NCBI GenBank assembly: GCA_016708345.1
Contig: JADJFX010000009.1
Location: forward strand, 124,001 to 188,000
Origin: Candidatus Rhodoferax bjergmarkensis
Lineage (GTDB): Bacteria > Pseudomonadota > Gammaproteobacteria > Burkholderiales > Burkholderiaceae_C
Direction of reading: 5' to 3'
DNA length: 64,000 bases
Shown: positions 1-11,116 of the stretch, piece after piece
How positions within the stretch are numbered: the first letter of the stretch is position 1
How the letters are laid out: each line of letters begins with the position of its first letter
Translations under genes and position numbers: made by a program
Notes under the pieces: generated by a model
The model's input: the letters and a program-made list of their open reading frames with translations, nothing else
Databases searched by the model: none
Told to the model about the DNA's origin: nothing

Positions 1-1143
1 ATCGCTGGCCAATGTCAAATTGCTGCCGATAGGCTTCACGCGCTTTCGCTGTTGAAAGTTCGTGCTGGGAGAGGAGCTTGATTTGCTGTTCCATCCGGCC
101 CACGTCGTTGAAGGCGATCTGGGCAGTTTGCCGGATATCCCTGCACGTTTTGTCTCTTAAATCATAGGCCGCATTGAGCTTGGATGCGTACTGATTAATC
201 CTGGCTTTATCTGCTCCGCCTTTGTACAGGTTGTAGTTCAGTACCAGCTCAAGCGCGCTGTCACGGTAGTTGCCGCTGACGCCTTGTTGATTGCGTTCCA
301 GACTTTGCCGCGCACGCAGTTCGAGGGTCGGCCAGTTGGCCGCACGCCGCAATTCAGTGTCCGCCCGAAAAGCTCGAATGGTGGACACGGCTGCGAGAAA
401 GTCGGGGTTGGCCGGGATCGAGTCAGGAAGCAAACGCGTGCGTTCAGGCAAAAATTTGTCCAAAACCGGGGTTGGGGTGAGATTGGGGGCCGGGTTATCG
501 CCTGTCAGGCGTTGGTAACGGGCTGACACGTCATGTAAATTGCTGGCTTCTGTCAACCAGTTGGATTCGGCCAAGGCCATGCGCCCGGCTGCCTGCTCTA
601 GGTCCACACGGCGTCCAACGCCAGCAGCAACCCGGCTGCTGATTTTTTGATGCACATCTGCATGGGCCGTGAAGCTTTCTTTTGCCAATGCCAAATATTC
701 ACGGTAGCGCTGAACGTCTAGGTAGGCCTTTGTTGTTTCAAGCGCTATCTGATCGCTTGCGCTCAAGAGTTCGTAATAAGCGACTTGTCGGCTGTGGCCC
801 AAGCGGCGAACTTCACTGGACGTTGCAAATCCGTCAAACAAGGTTTGGCGCAGTTGTATCGCTGCTGTGGAGCTTGAGTATTTGAGCGAATCTGTCAACG
901 CGGGAGTCGATTTTATTTTGGGGCCGATGGCTGCTTCCAGGTCAATGCGGGGGCGCCAGCCACCCTTGGCTGAATCCTGCTCACTACTGGCAGCTTCAAG
1001 ATTTTTGTACTTGAGTGTGACCTCAGGATTTTGCAGTACAGCCTTTTCAACCGCATCTTTGAGTGTGTTCGGTGTCTGTGCAAACGCTTGACTTAATGAA
1101 AGTCCAAGTACTGTAAGCAGAAAAAAATGGGGCTTTGAAGGCA
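1..1143 (-). CDS. TolC-family outer-membrane channel of the type I (Lap) secretion system, 3' end outside window
   Basis: Translating the minus strand from the ATG at 1143 gives one open frame to the window edge, about 380 residues. It begins with a signal peptide (MPSKPHFFLLTVLGLSLSQA, cleaved before FAQ or QTP). It then shows TolC-type features: an early LKDAVEKAVLQNPEV helix, a LRQTLFDGFAT strand, and the second-repeat strand LELVLNYNLYKGGADKARI. TolC trimers form the outer-membrane channel through which an ABC exporter and HlyD adaptor secrete substrates. The gene lies divergent from lapG-lapD and close to the adhesin and its LapBC exporter, so it is most likely the LapE-type partner. The missing C-terminus lies beyond position 1. 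Family assignment is firm; the partnership is inferred from context. Confidence 0.88.
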
Positions 1144-1380
1144 TACTGAGGGGTCTCCAGTTGAGGCGTGGGACAGGATGGGTTGTCCGGTCCGCAAGGC
1201 GGGGTTTTTTAAATTTTGACCGACTAGTATAAATCGTGACTTGAAAAATGTCTTTGGCAGACTTTTACAGTTTTTTACATTCATTCAAAAAACATGCCTG
1301 TTTTCAACTGATTGTCTTGTGATGGATTGGATGATTTTTTGCGTGATCGACAGTTTTACCGTGAGCTAGCACCAGTGATC

Positions 1381-2054
1381 ATGGCGGATCGGGTGAGGTG
1401 CTGGCTATGGCTGATCATCCTTTGTGGCAGTTCAATGTGGGGTCGCATTCGGCAGTCAATTTTGATCGGATGCTTGAGGCCGTCGTGCAACGCGGGGGCC
1501 ATGTGGCCGCCCAGAAATTTCAGGCTTGGCGCAGTTTGGTTCAGGCAGGAAAATCAGGTTCAGACCTTGACCAATTGGCGAAAGTGAATTCGTTTTTCAA
1601 TCGGCAAATCAGTTTTGTCGATGATGTAACCGTTTGGGGGCAAGTCGACTATTGGGCGACGCCGCTTGAAACATTGGGCCAAGGGCGCGGTGATTGTGAG
1701 GACTATGTCATTGCGAAATACTTTACGCTGCGTCACATCGGTATCTCTCCTGATCGATTAAGGCTCGTCTATGTGCGGGCTCGTGCAGGAACCGGGGATG
1801 CGGTAGCAGCCCAAGCGCACATGGTGCTGGCTTATTACGCGCAACCCGATGCCGAACCATTGGTTTTGGATAACCTGATCAGTGATATTCGCACCGCATC
1901 ACGCAGGCCCGATCTTGTGCCTGTTTACAGTTTTAACAACGAAGGTGTTTTCTCCGGTTCACCTGGGGTGCCCGACGTGAAGATCGGTGGTATCGGTCGC
2001 TTGTCGAGGTGGGAAGACCTGCTAAGGCGGGCCCGCGCCGAGGGCTTTGAATAA
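1381..2054 (+). CDS. lapG: LapG-type periplasmic Cys protease (bacterial transglutaminase-like), signal peptide in a shifted frame
   Basis: The catalytic domain is clear: the Cys of GRGDCEDY, the His of AHMVLAYY and the Asp of LVLDNL form the Cys-His-Asp triad of DUF920/LapG proteases. These cut giant adhesins behind their retention module and release them from the outer membrane. The reading frame of the catalytic part can start at a GTG at 1398, but that start gives no export signal. In the next frame an ATG at 1381 encodes MADRVRCWLWLIILCGSSMW, a good signal peptide. The two frames join at a run of four G at 1439-1442; five G would fuse them into one protein. Either one G is missing from the sequence or the gene is frameshifted. 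lapD follows about 25 bases downstream, as in other Lap loci. Confidence 0.88.
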
Positions 2055-2079
2055 TGAGATTTGATTGAGGATGAATACC

Positions 2080-4020
2080 ATGTCAATGTTTCGCCAATTG
2101 TGGCTTGCCATCATCGCCAGTATGTTGCTGGCTTTGGGCGGGGGATTGCTTGCCTCGCTCGTCAGTGCCCGCAGCTATCTTGAGTCGCAACTGTCGATCA
2201 AAAACACCGACAACGCAACTGCGCTGGCGTTGTCCCTCAGTTTGAACCGTCCCGATGCGACGCTGGTTGAGCTTGCGGTCGCTTCTTTGTTTGATGGCGG
2301 TCACTATGAGTGGATACGGGTGACAGACCCCATGGGCAACGTCCTTGTTGAGCGAACGGCTCCAGTGGGTCACACGGATGCGCCAGCGTGGTTTGCCAGT
2401 ATGCTCCCAATCAAAGCAGAGCCTGGTCGGGCGCAGATCAGCAATGGTTGGCAGCAGGTGGGTGTCGTGATCTTGGCCAGTCACAGCCGATTTGCATATG
2501 GGGCACTGTGGAAGAGTGCCTATGAAATGGTGATTGCGTTGAGTCTGGCCGGTTTTGTCGGCGGCTTGCTGGGCTCCATGGTACTAAGGCGACTGCGTGG
2601 CCCGCTGGATGCCGTGATCGATCAGGCAAACGCCATTTTGCAGCGACGCTTTGTCATGATCGCCGAGCCCCGGGTTCCCGAGCTCAGGCAGTTGGCCGTG
2701 GCGATGAATACAACAGTCGCGCGTCTCAAAAAAATGTTTGAGGAGGAGGCCTCGCGGCTGGAAGTGCTCAGGCGGGATGCCAATTTTGACGGTTTGACAG
2801 GTTTGGCCAATCGAAACTACTTTCTGGCCCGGCTGCGAGAAACAGTCACAGCCGAAGACTCTGTTGGCGGATCAGTCTTTATTGCGCGCGTTGCCAATCT
2901 TTCCAACGTTAATCGTGACTTTGGCCGCCAGGTCACAGATGATTTGTTGCGTGCCTTTTCAAAGGTGATCGGTCAAGCTGGCATCGTCAATCCGGATGCC
3001 TTGGCTGCAAGGTTGAATGGCGCAGATTTTGCGCTGCTGATGCCTGGCTTGGCGGTGCCGAACAGTTTTGCTGAACACCTCCTGACCATGTTGACTCAAG
3101 AGTCCGCTTTGTTTGTGCCAGATCAGGTGACGACTTGGTTGGGCTGCGGAACATTTCCTCGTGGCACGGAAGTTGAGTCCATCTTGGCGCAGGTTGATGC
3201 TGCGCTTGCAGCGGTTGAATTGGAAGGGCAAAACGGATTGCGAATTGTGAACATGCGAGAAAGCGACGAGGTGCCAAGGAGTGCAGACGAATGGTCCCAC
3301 CTTATTCAAAACGCCATAAGCAATCGGTGGGTGCGACTGGTTTCCTTTCCTGTGACATCTTTGGACGGGGTGATGCTGCACCGGGAGTGCCCATTGCGCC
3401 TGATGTTTGATGAACATGGGGAGTGGCAGCCAGCGGGGCGCTTCCTGCCAGTTGCGCAGCGACTAAAACTTACCCCACAACTGGACCTGGCTGCGGTGGC
3501 ATTGGGGCTGGACGAACTGGTCAGCCATCCAGAGCTAAGCGGCCTAGCGATCAACTTGTCCGCCAGTTCCATTGAAATACATGAGTTCCGCATTGAATTG
3601 GAAAAGATGCTCAAAGAGCATCCGGCCACGTCGCGTCTTTGGCTGGAGGTGCCAGAGGCCGGCGTATGGTCACACTTTGAAGCGTTCAAAGCTTTGTGCA
3701 GCCACCTGCGAGGCGTTGGATGCAAACTGGGACTAGAGCACTTTGGGCGGCAATTCAGTGAGATCGGCCGCCTGCATGACCTTGGCCTAGATTATTTGAA
3801 GGTCGATGGTAGTTTCATCAGGGGCCTAGGAAGCAATGAAGGCAACCAAGCTTTCTTGAAGGGGCTTTCCTCCATTGCGCACAGCATTGGAATTTTTGTA
3901 ATTGCAGAAGGTGTCACCAATGCCAACGAACTGACGGCCCTGAAATCGATTGGATTCGACGGAGCAACTGGGCCCGCCATTCAGGAACCGTCAGATTCGT
4001 GCAAGTTAGTCGGTGATTAG
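2080..4020 (+). CDS. lapD: LapD-type inner-membrane c-di-GMP receptor (HAMP, degenerate GGDEF and EAL)
   Basis: About 646 residues. A membrane segment (LWLAIIASMLLALGGGLLASL) is followed by a periplasmic LapD/MoxY N-terminal domain, a second membrane segment (MVIALSLAGFVGGLLGSMVL), HAMP, GGDEF and EAL domains. Both catalytic motifs are degenerate: the GGDEF position reads NGADF and the EAL position reads ECP. LYLKVDGSF-like EAL-fold sequence (LDYLKVDGSFIRGL) remains. This is the pattern of a receptor that binds c-di-GMP and sequesters LapG, not an enzyme. I prefer the ATG at 2080 because TTGAGG lies about 9 bases upstream; ATG 2071 and TTG 2065 are possible. The gene overlaps the 3' end of the convergent adhesin gene by about 15 bases. 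Confidence 0.9.
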   Translation: MSMFRQLWLAIIASMLLALGGGLLASLVSARSYLESQLSIKNTDNATALALSLSLNRPDATLVELAVASLFDGGHYEWIRVTDPMGNVLVERTAPVGHTDAPAWFASMLPIKAEPGRAQISNGWQQVGVVILASHSRFAYGALWKSAYEMVIALSLAGFVGGLLGSMVLRRLRGPLDAVIDQANAILQRRFVMIAEPRVPELRQLAVAMNTTVARLKKMFEEEASRLEVLRRDANFDGLTGLANRNYFLARLRETVTAEDSVGGSVFIARVANLSNVNRDFGRQVTDDLLRAFSKVIGQAGIVNPDALAARLNGADFALLMPGLAVPNSFAEHLLTMLTQESALFVPDQVTTWLGCGTFPRGTEVESILAQVDAALAAVELEGQNGLRIVNMRESDEVPRSADEWSHLIQNAISNRWVRLVSFPVTSLDGVMLHRECPLRLMFDEHGEWQPAGRFLPVAQRLKLTPQLDLAAVALGLDELVSHPELSGLAINLSASSIEIHEFRIELEKMLKEHPATSRLWLEVPEAGVWSHFEAFKALCSHLRGVGCKLGLEHFGRQFSEIGRLHDLGLDYLKVDGSFIRGLGSNEGNQAFLKGLSSIAHSIGIFVIAEGVTNANELTALKSIGFDGATGPAIQEPSDSCKLVGD

Positions 4021-7000
4021 TTTGCCCTTGTTCAAAAGGTCTGCAATGATGGCGGAATCAGTCAAAGAACCATTCTGTGTCAGGTCAAGACCCTCCAAGA
4101 CAATTCGTTGAGTGACTGCTCCGGCACCTGTATGTTTGGCTTCCATGATGGTGTCTGCACCAGACTTTGCAAAGTGCAAGTAGTCACCTAGGTTGCCGAT
4201 ACCGGTGGTGTGATTTTCGCTTTGCAGCAAATCTGCCAAATTAAGAACATCGCCGCCATTGGTCTGCGATGCATTGTTGAAGTCGCTAATTGAATCCTGA
4301 GCAGGGTGTGAACGGGTCCCTTGGTCTCCCAGCTGCCAGACAAATGTGTCCGAGCCTGCTCCTCCGGTCAATCGGTCATTGCCGCCGCCACCGGTTAGCA
4401 CATCACTGTCGGCACCTGTGCTGATCGAATCATTGCCTTCACTACCAATGACTTGCTGGCTACTCACATTTGAGGTGTGCACGCCACCTGTACGCACCGC
4501 CCATACACCGTCACTGGTTTCTACCAAATCCTGGTTCTCAGTCAGGCCTGTGGGTTGACTGCCAGGGGCAAAGAGTGCGTACGACTTGGTTCCTAGCACT
4601 TCATAGGCGGCATCCGGCGCGCCACTCGGTTTCACCTCAATTCGCAAAACCGCGTGGCCAGCCTGATCCCAGTACAGTATTTCAATGGGCTGAATGCCCG
4701 CAGACAGGGTTTTGTTCGCAAAAGTAGCAATGGCGGGAGCCTGTATCTCATCGACTTCGGTCAAATTGACTCCATTGATGAGAAGCCGATAGCCATCGTC
4801 ACCAGCAATGCGGAAATCATATTTCCCAGTTATCGGAATATTGACATAACCTACCGCCCGAATTGCGGCATCGGTGGTGTCGCCCACGCCACCTGTTGCA
4901 ACAATGCTGGAGGTGTTGCCCTGCAGAAACCTTGCCAAGTTATTCATTTTGTCGGCTGCACCACTGGTCACGATTTGCCCAGTGGTGAACTTGACGTCAC
5001 TTTGGCCCAAGTCGTTATTGAAAGTGACGTTAGCGCCTGTGGGCACCTCAACTGAACTGGCCACCACCAATCCCAGGTCTTAATGGTGAATGCTGCATCA
5101 GCCGCATTGGCCGGCGCAACACGTGCAGACCCAACGAGGCTTGTATCTGCTGACCGCCCTTCCACGATTTTCTCGACTTCTGCGAGGTTGCTGAGGTTGG
5201 GCGTGGCTGCCTGAGTCGATGTAGCCGTGGCAACGTTTCCATCATCGGCGTGGATGCGCGTCACCCCGGAAAACTTGGTGGTGGCATCTGATGCAACGCC
5301 GGTTCTGTTGTCGTTGTAACCGTAATATTCACCAGCCAAGCCTGTTCCGGGTAACGTGGCTCCGACAGAAGACGTGAGCGTAACGACATTGGCTTGTGCG
5401 GGCGGATTCACATCAATTCGCAGGGTTGCGCTGGCTCCGTCACCATCACGGTCAATTACAGAAAAACCGATAACCTCCTGGTGGGTTGATGTAATGGTGG
5501 GATCTGCCGTATACGAGTAGTCACCAGTGTCAAGGTTGATGACCAACTTTCCGTCCTTGTTGGTTGTGACGGTGAGTGTATTGTTGGCAGTATCGAATAC
5601 GCCTTTGCCAGTGCCCACTTTAGTTACTTGTCCGGCTCCGTTCAGGGCTTTGGGGTCATAGGTGTAGGTGGTGCCTTCGATGGTGATCGTGTTCAGGTAG
5701 CCACCGTCTGCTCCAAAGGACGCTGATCCCGCCAAACTGCCGCTCACTAGATTGCCGGTGGTTGGTGTGACCGAGCTGTCGCGCAGAACTGGAGGCAGTT
5801 GGGTAGCGTCAGCTACCACAACGCCTAGCGTGTCTACATGGTCAATACCGTTGTAGGCAATCGGATCCAATGAGGTCCTGTTAGCACCTGTCCCTACCCC
5901 ATAGGCGAAGCTGTTGATTTGGTTTGCATTCAGGAAGTCTGTCCAGGTCGTAATTTCATTTCCGGCAATGCCGTCACCCATGGGTTCGCCATCGGAGAAG
6001 AAATAGGTGACGTTTTGCGCGCCAGATATTTTTCCGCCAGTAGCGAATGCCGTTCGGGCTGTATTGATACCCGCATCGTAGTTGGTGCCATTGCCAAGTG
6101 TCATGGCGTTGACCAGATTTTTAGCGGTCGCTACATCTACCCAACCATTGCCTAACTGTGATGAGTTGGCGTCGAACTGAACAATATTTACCCGAACATT
6201 TCCAAGGTTGTCGTAAGCCTTGAGCAGCTCATTGACGGAGTCCTTCATCAGCTTAAATCGGGTCGTTCCACTGACGACATCTCCCATGGAGCTTGAGCGG
6301 TCCAATATCAGTTGGATGTTGGTGTCAACATTGGGCAGAGTGATTGAGGTCGTAGTATTTGCGGCTGTCGGGGCGTCGTCTTCTACACTAATCGAAAGCG
6401 TTGAAGTGCTGGTGTCAGAACCGTTGGCCGCAGTCACCGTAATCGGTATTGTGCGCACATCTTCAGCAGTGGTGACCGGGTGGTCTATAGGTTTGAGAAG
6501 TGTGGTTGTGTAGCCCCCGGTGTCGTTGATGACAACGGTCATGACGGGTTTTCCACCTACACTGCCCGTGAGTGTGTGGTTGTTGTTGGAAAGTGCCCAT
6601 GAAATCGGGGAGCCACCGGAGGTGTAAGTTCCTTGGGGCAGGCTCAGTGTTACAGATGCAGCATTGACTACAGTAAAGCTTCCAGAGTTGGTGACAGCAT
6701 TTGTGGTGTCGGTCGTGCCGGTGGTGTCGGTAATACCACCTGCTAAGCCTTCTTCTGATACGGAGGACGTGCGCGCTGGGCTGATGGAAGGCTTGTCGTT
6801 GTCCAAAATACCGCCGGTAGCGCTGACGCCGCCGATGGACAAAGGCAGCGTCTCGGGGGAGGCCGAATCGACCACGGTGTCATCGATGGTGGAGTAGGTG
6901 ACGGTGAAAGCTGAGACACCGGCGGGCACGGTAATCGTCTTGGAAGCACTGTCGTAAGTCACCGAGTCGCTGAAAACAGGCGTGGCATTGAAGTCTGCAC

Positions 7001-10000
7001 CGGAAGTGGCACTGCCGCTACCGAGGACAAAACTGTAAGTCGAGGCAATGGTGGTGGGAGCCGACAGCGTGACGTTGTAGACCAGAGCCTTGCCCTCGAG
7101 CACGTTGTCATCGGAGACGCCGGCAGCGCCGACTTCGACGGTGGTGATGGAAGGCTTGTCGTTGTCCAAAATACCGCCGGTAGCGCTGACGCCGCCGATG
7201 GACAAAGGCAGCGTCTCGGGGGAGGCCGAATCGACCACGGTGTCATCGATGGTGGAGTAGGTGACGGTGAAAGCTGAGACACCGGCGGGCACGGTAATCG
7301 TCTTGGAAGCACTGTCGTAAGTCACCGAGTCGCTGAAAACAGGCGTGGCATTGAAGTCTGCACCGGAAGTGGCACTGCCGCTACCGAGGACAAAACTGTA
7401 AGTCGAGGCAATGGTGGTGGGAGCCGACAGCGTGACGTTGTAGACCAGAGCCTTGCCCTCGAGCACGTTGTCATCGGAGACGCCGGCAGCGCCGACTTCG
7501 ACGGTGGTGATGGAAGGCTTGTCGTTGTCCAAAATACCGCCGGTAGCGCTGACGCCGCCGATGGACAAAGGCAGCGTCTCGGGGGAGGCCGAATCGACCA
7601 CGGTGTCATCGATGGTGGAGTAGGTGACGGTGAAAGCTGAGACACCGGCGGGCACGGTAATCGTCTTGGAAGCACTGTCGTAAGTCACCGAGTCGCTGAA
7701 AACAGGCGTGGCATTGAAGTCTGCACCGAGTGGCCGAGGGCCCCGCCGCTACCGAGGACAAAACTGTAAGTCGAGGCAATGGTGGTGGGGGCCGACAGCG
7801 TGACGTTGTAGACCAGAGCCTTGCCCTCGAGCACGTTGTCATCGGAGACGCCGGCAGCGCCGACTTCGACGGTGGTGATGGAAGGCTTGTCGTTGTCCAA
7901 AATACCGCCGGTAGCGCTGACGCCGCCGATGGACAAAGGCAGCGTCTCGGGGGAGGCCGAATCGACCACGGTGTCATCGATGGTGGAGTAGGTGACGGTG
8001 AAAGCTGAGACACCGGCGGGCACGGTAATCGTCTTGGAAGCACTGTCGTAAGTCACCGAGTCGCTGAAAACAGGCGTGGCATTGAAGTCTGCACCGGAAG
8101 TGGCACTGCCGCTACCGAGGACAAAACTGTAAGTCGAGGCAATGGTGGTGGGAGCCGACAGCGTGACGTTGTAGACCAGAGCCTTGCCCTCGAGCACGTT
8201 GTCATCGGAGACGCCGGCAGCGCCGACTTCGACGGTGGTGATGGAAGGCTTGTCGTTGTCCAAAATACCGCCGGTAGCGCTGACGCCGCCGATGGACAAA
8301 GGCAGCGTCTCGGGGAGGCCGAATCGACCACGGTGTCATCGATGGTGGAGTAGGTGACGGTGAAAGCTGAGACACCGGCGGGCACGGTAATCGTCTTGGA
8401 AGCACTGTCGTAAGTCACCGAGTCGCTGAAAACAGGCGTGGCATTGAAGTCTGCACCGGAAGTGGCACTGCCGCTACCGAGGACAAAACTGTAAGTCGAG
8501 GCAATGGTGGTGGGAGCCGACAGCGTGACGTTGTAGACCAGAGCCTTGCCCTCGAGCACGTTGTCATCGGAGACGCCGGCAGCGCCGACTTCGACGGTGG
8601 TGATGGAAGGCTTGTCGTTGTCCAAAATACCGCCGGTAGCGCTGACGCCGCCGATGGACAAAGGCAGCGTCTCGGGGAGGCCGAATCGACCACGGTGTCA
8701 TCGATGGTGGAGTAGGTGACGGTGAAAGCTGAGACACCGGCGGGCACGGTAATCGTCTTGGAAGCACTGTCGTAAGTCACCGAGTCGCTGAAAACAGGCG
8801 TGGCATTGAAGTCTGCACCGGAAGTGGCACTGCCGCTACCGAGGACAAAACTGTAAGTCGAGGCAATGGTGGTGGGAGCCGACAGCGTGACGTTGTAGAC
8901 CAGAGCCTTGCCCTCGAGCACGTTGTCATCGGAGACGCCGGCAGCGCCGACTTCGACGGTGGTGATGGAAGCAATGACGGGTGGCTCGTTGTCGACGATG
9001 CCTCCAATACCTTGCACGCCGCCAATGGTTAGGCCCAAGGTCTCGATCGGCTCTCCACGGACGCCGTCGGTGATTGTGGCCACGGTGACGCTAAAGCCAG
9101 TCACACCAGGAGGCACTGTGATCATGCCAGTGGCGGCGCTGTAGGTAACACCATCGGAGAAGCTGGCGTTGGTGAGTGTGCTATTAAAGTCAGCGTCTGA
9201 GCTGGCAGAAATACCGTCCAAGGACAAAGTAAAGGTCACTGGCGTGCTGGAGGTACCGTTGATGGCCACATTGAACACTAGATCAGAGCCTTCATTGACA
9301 TTGTTGTCAGCAGGATCGGCTGTTCCGGGCTCAACGCTGGTGATGGTTGGTACGCCAGGTACATCTTTGATGCCGCCAACGCCTTGAACACCGCCGATGG
9401 TCAGGCTCAGTGTTTCGATGGGTTCACCGGAGAGTGCGTCAGTGAGCGTGGGGACGGTCACGGCAAAGTCAGTGACGCCAGCGGGCACGGTGACCAAACC
9501 GGTGACGCTGTCGTAGGTTACGCCGTTGGTGAAGCTGGCGTCGGACAAGACGGCGTTGAAGTCGGTCCCGTCAGTGGCACTGATGCCGGTCAATGTGAGG
9601 GCGTAGGTCACCGGGTCAGTGGAAGTTCCGGTGATTGCGACGTTAAATACCAAACTTTCACCTTCGTCGACAGTGTTATCACCAATAACACCTGCCGCAC
9701 CGGGTTCGACGCTTGTGATGGTGGGTGCGGTTGAGACATCCTTGATGCCGCCAACGCCTTGAACACCGCCGATAGTCAGGCTCAGTGTTTCGATGGGTTC
9801 ACCGGAGAGTGCGTCAGTGAGCGTGGGGACGGTCACGGCAAAGTCAGTGACGCCAGCGGGCACGGTGACCAATCCGGTGACGCTGTCGTAGGTTACGCCG
9901 TTGGTGAAGCTGGCGTCGGACAAGACGGCGTTGAAGTCGGTTCCGTCAGTGGCGCTGATGCCAATCAATGTGAGGGTGTAGTTCACCGGGTCAGTGGAAG

Positions 10001-11000
10001 TTCCGGTGATCGCGACGTTAAACACCAGATTCGCACCTTCGTCGACAGTGTTATCACTGATAGCACCGGTCGCACCAGGTTCGACGCTTGTGATGGTGGG
10101 TGCGGTTGAGACATCCTTGATGCCGCCAACGCCTTGAACACCGCCGATGGTCAGACCTAGCGTCTCAATGGGTTCACCGGAGAGTGCGTCAGTGAGCGTG
10201 GGGACGGTCACGGCAAAGTCAGTGACGCCAGCGGGCACGGTGACCAAACCGGTGACGCTGTCGTAGGTTACGCCGTTGGTGAAGCTGGCGTTGGACAATA
10301 CGGCGTTGAAGTCGGTCCCGTCAGTGGCGCTGATGCCGGTCAATGTGAGGGCGTAGGTCACCGGGGCAGTGGAAGTTCCGGTGATCGCGACGTTAAATAC
10401 TAAATTCGCACCTTCGTCGACGGTGTTGTCACCAACGCCGACATCGCCGGGCTCAACGCTTGTGATTGAGGGTGTTATGGATGGTGTTTCAATTGAAAGT
10501 AATTGAGCAGATTTTCCGAAGTTAATTGGGTTTGGACTCTCGGGCTGTTCCCCCCGTTCCAGAGATGCTGTGCTCAGCGTTTCATTAATTCGCAAAATCC
10601 GTACAAAGCTGTGTGAGTCACTTGCGTCACCACCGCCAAGGCCGGCAGCAGTCGGCTCCAGTTCTTTTGAAATATCGCCTGTGCCAGCAAGAATCCGTTC
10701 AATTTGGCTGGTGCTGCTGTTGAGGTCTTTCAGTGCAGCTTCTGTTTTGTCAGTTGGTGCAGTGCCGAGCAGGCTGCCTTCGATGAGCAGTTCCCGTCCG
10801 GACGTCACTGCCAATGGCTGACCGTTTGGCAATGCCAGCTCAAGCCGGGAGCCGTCTTCTGTGATGATTTTTTGCCCCTCTTGGACTTCGTCTCCAATCT
10901 GCAAAAGCCGCCGCGTGCCATCTGCATTTGCAACCCAAGCCTTGCCTTGCAAGACAACGACAATGCCACGAGCTTGGGCAGAAATTTGATTGTTGGCCAT
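4006..11000 (-). CDS. Giant LapA-like RTX adhesin with retention module, Calx-beta-like repeats, VWA and PA14 domains; frameshifted
   Basis: Read from ATG 11000, the product would be about 2,330 residues. The N-terminus (MANNQISAQARGIVVVLQGK) is a LapA-type retention module, followed by a TAAG LapG cleavage site at residues 117-120. Next come four 124-125-residue repeats, then six near-identical 121-residue Calx-beta-like repeats. A VWA domain follows with a DxSxS MIDAS (DRSSSM), then a PA14-like domain, RTX nonapeptides (GGGGNDRLTGGAGSDTF) and a type I secretion C-terminus. The frame is broken at 8674-8677 and 8312-8315 (four G where other repeats have five), at about 7725-7752 (a 5-base longer variant) and at about 5070. 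The intact fragments are 8675-11000, parts of 7690-8660, 5075-7688 and 4006-5070. It should be exported by LapBC plus the TolC protein and held at the surface until LapG acts. Whether the breaks are real is uncertain. Confidence 0.9.
6785..8965 (-). repeat. Type B tandem repeats inside the adhesin gene (6 copies)
   Basis: The landmark GACTTCGACG recurs at 7131, 7494, 7862, 8225, 8587 and 8949, giving periods of 363, 368, 363, 362 and 362 bases. The consensus unit of 363 bases encodes 121 residues of Calx-beta-like sequence (VSDDNVLEGKALVYNVTLS to IGGVSATGGILDND). The two 362-base units each lack one G of a GGGGG run; the 368-base unit has a scrambled GTGGCCGAGGGCCCC segment. Copies are otherwise nearly base-identical, which implies recent expansion or gene conversion and makes assembly error easy. 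Confidence 0.92.
8990..10475 (-). repeat. Type A tandem repeats inside the adhesin gene (4 copies)
   Basis: Four tandem units lie between the retention module and the type B array. The first three are almost identical and have an exact 375-base period (unit boundaries near 10118, 9743 and 9368); the fourth is 372 bases and diverged. Each encodes a beta-rich unit starting PTITSVEPG and ending GGVQGVGGIKD. These are extender domains of the adhesin stalk. Confidence 0.9.
10641..10652 (-). other. Predicted LapG cleavage site (TAAG) in the adhesin
   Basis: Codons 117-120 of the adhesin read T-A-A-G within LEPTAAGLGGG, just after the retention module. Cleavage of LapA between the alanines of TAAG is established for the Pseudomonas fluorescens system. 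The site matches in motif and in distance from the N-terminus. Confidence 0.8.
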
Positions 11001-11116
11001 GTGTACTCCAGAGTTCAGCGAAAAATAATCGGCAAACTTTAGACGAGAACATGGTTTACTGCTATTGTCCTCAAGTACAGGTGGTCGCTAAACCGGGTTT
11101 TGTTCACGCTATCACG

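Noticed and set aside
1189..1211. CCGC-AAG-GCGG with a following T-run between tolC and lapG, like a terminator
   Set aside because: The stem is only four bases, and it would end no known transcript between two divergent genes.
1312..1587. Separate 91-codon gene upstream of lapG
   Set aside because: Only its signal-like part (from 1381) is meaningful; the rest is lapG sequence read out of frame.
6785..10475. Long direct repeats that might suggest a CRISPR-like or satellite array
   Set aside because: Units are 362-375 bases, coding and continuous with the adhesin frame; there are no spacers.
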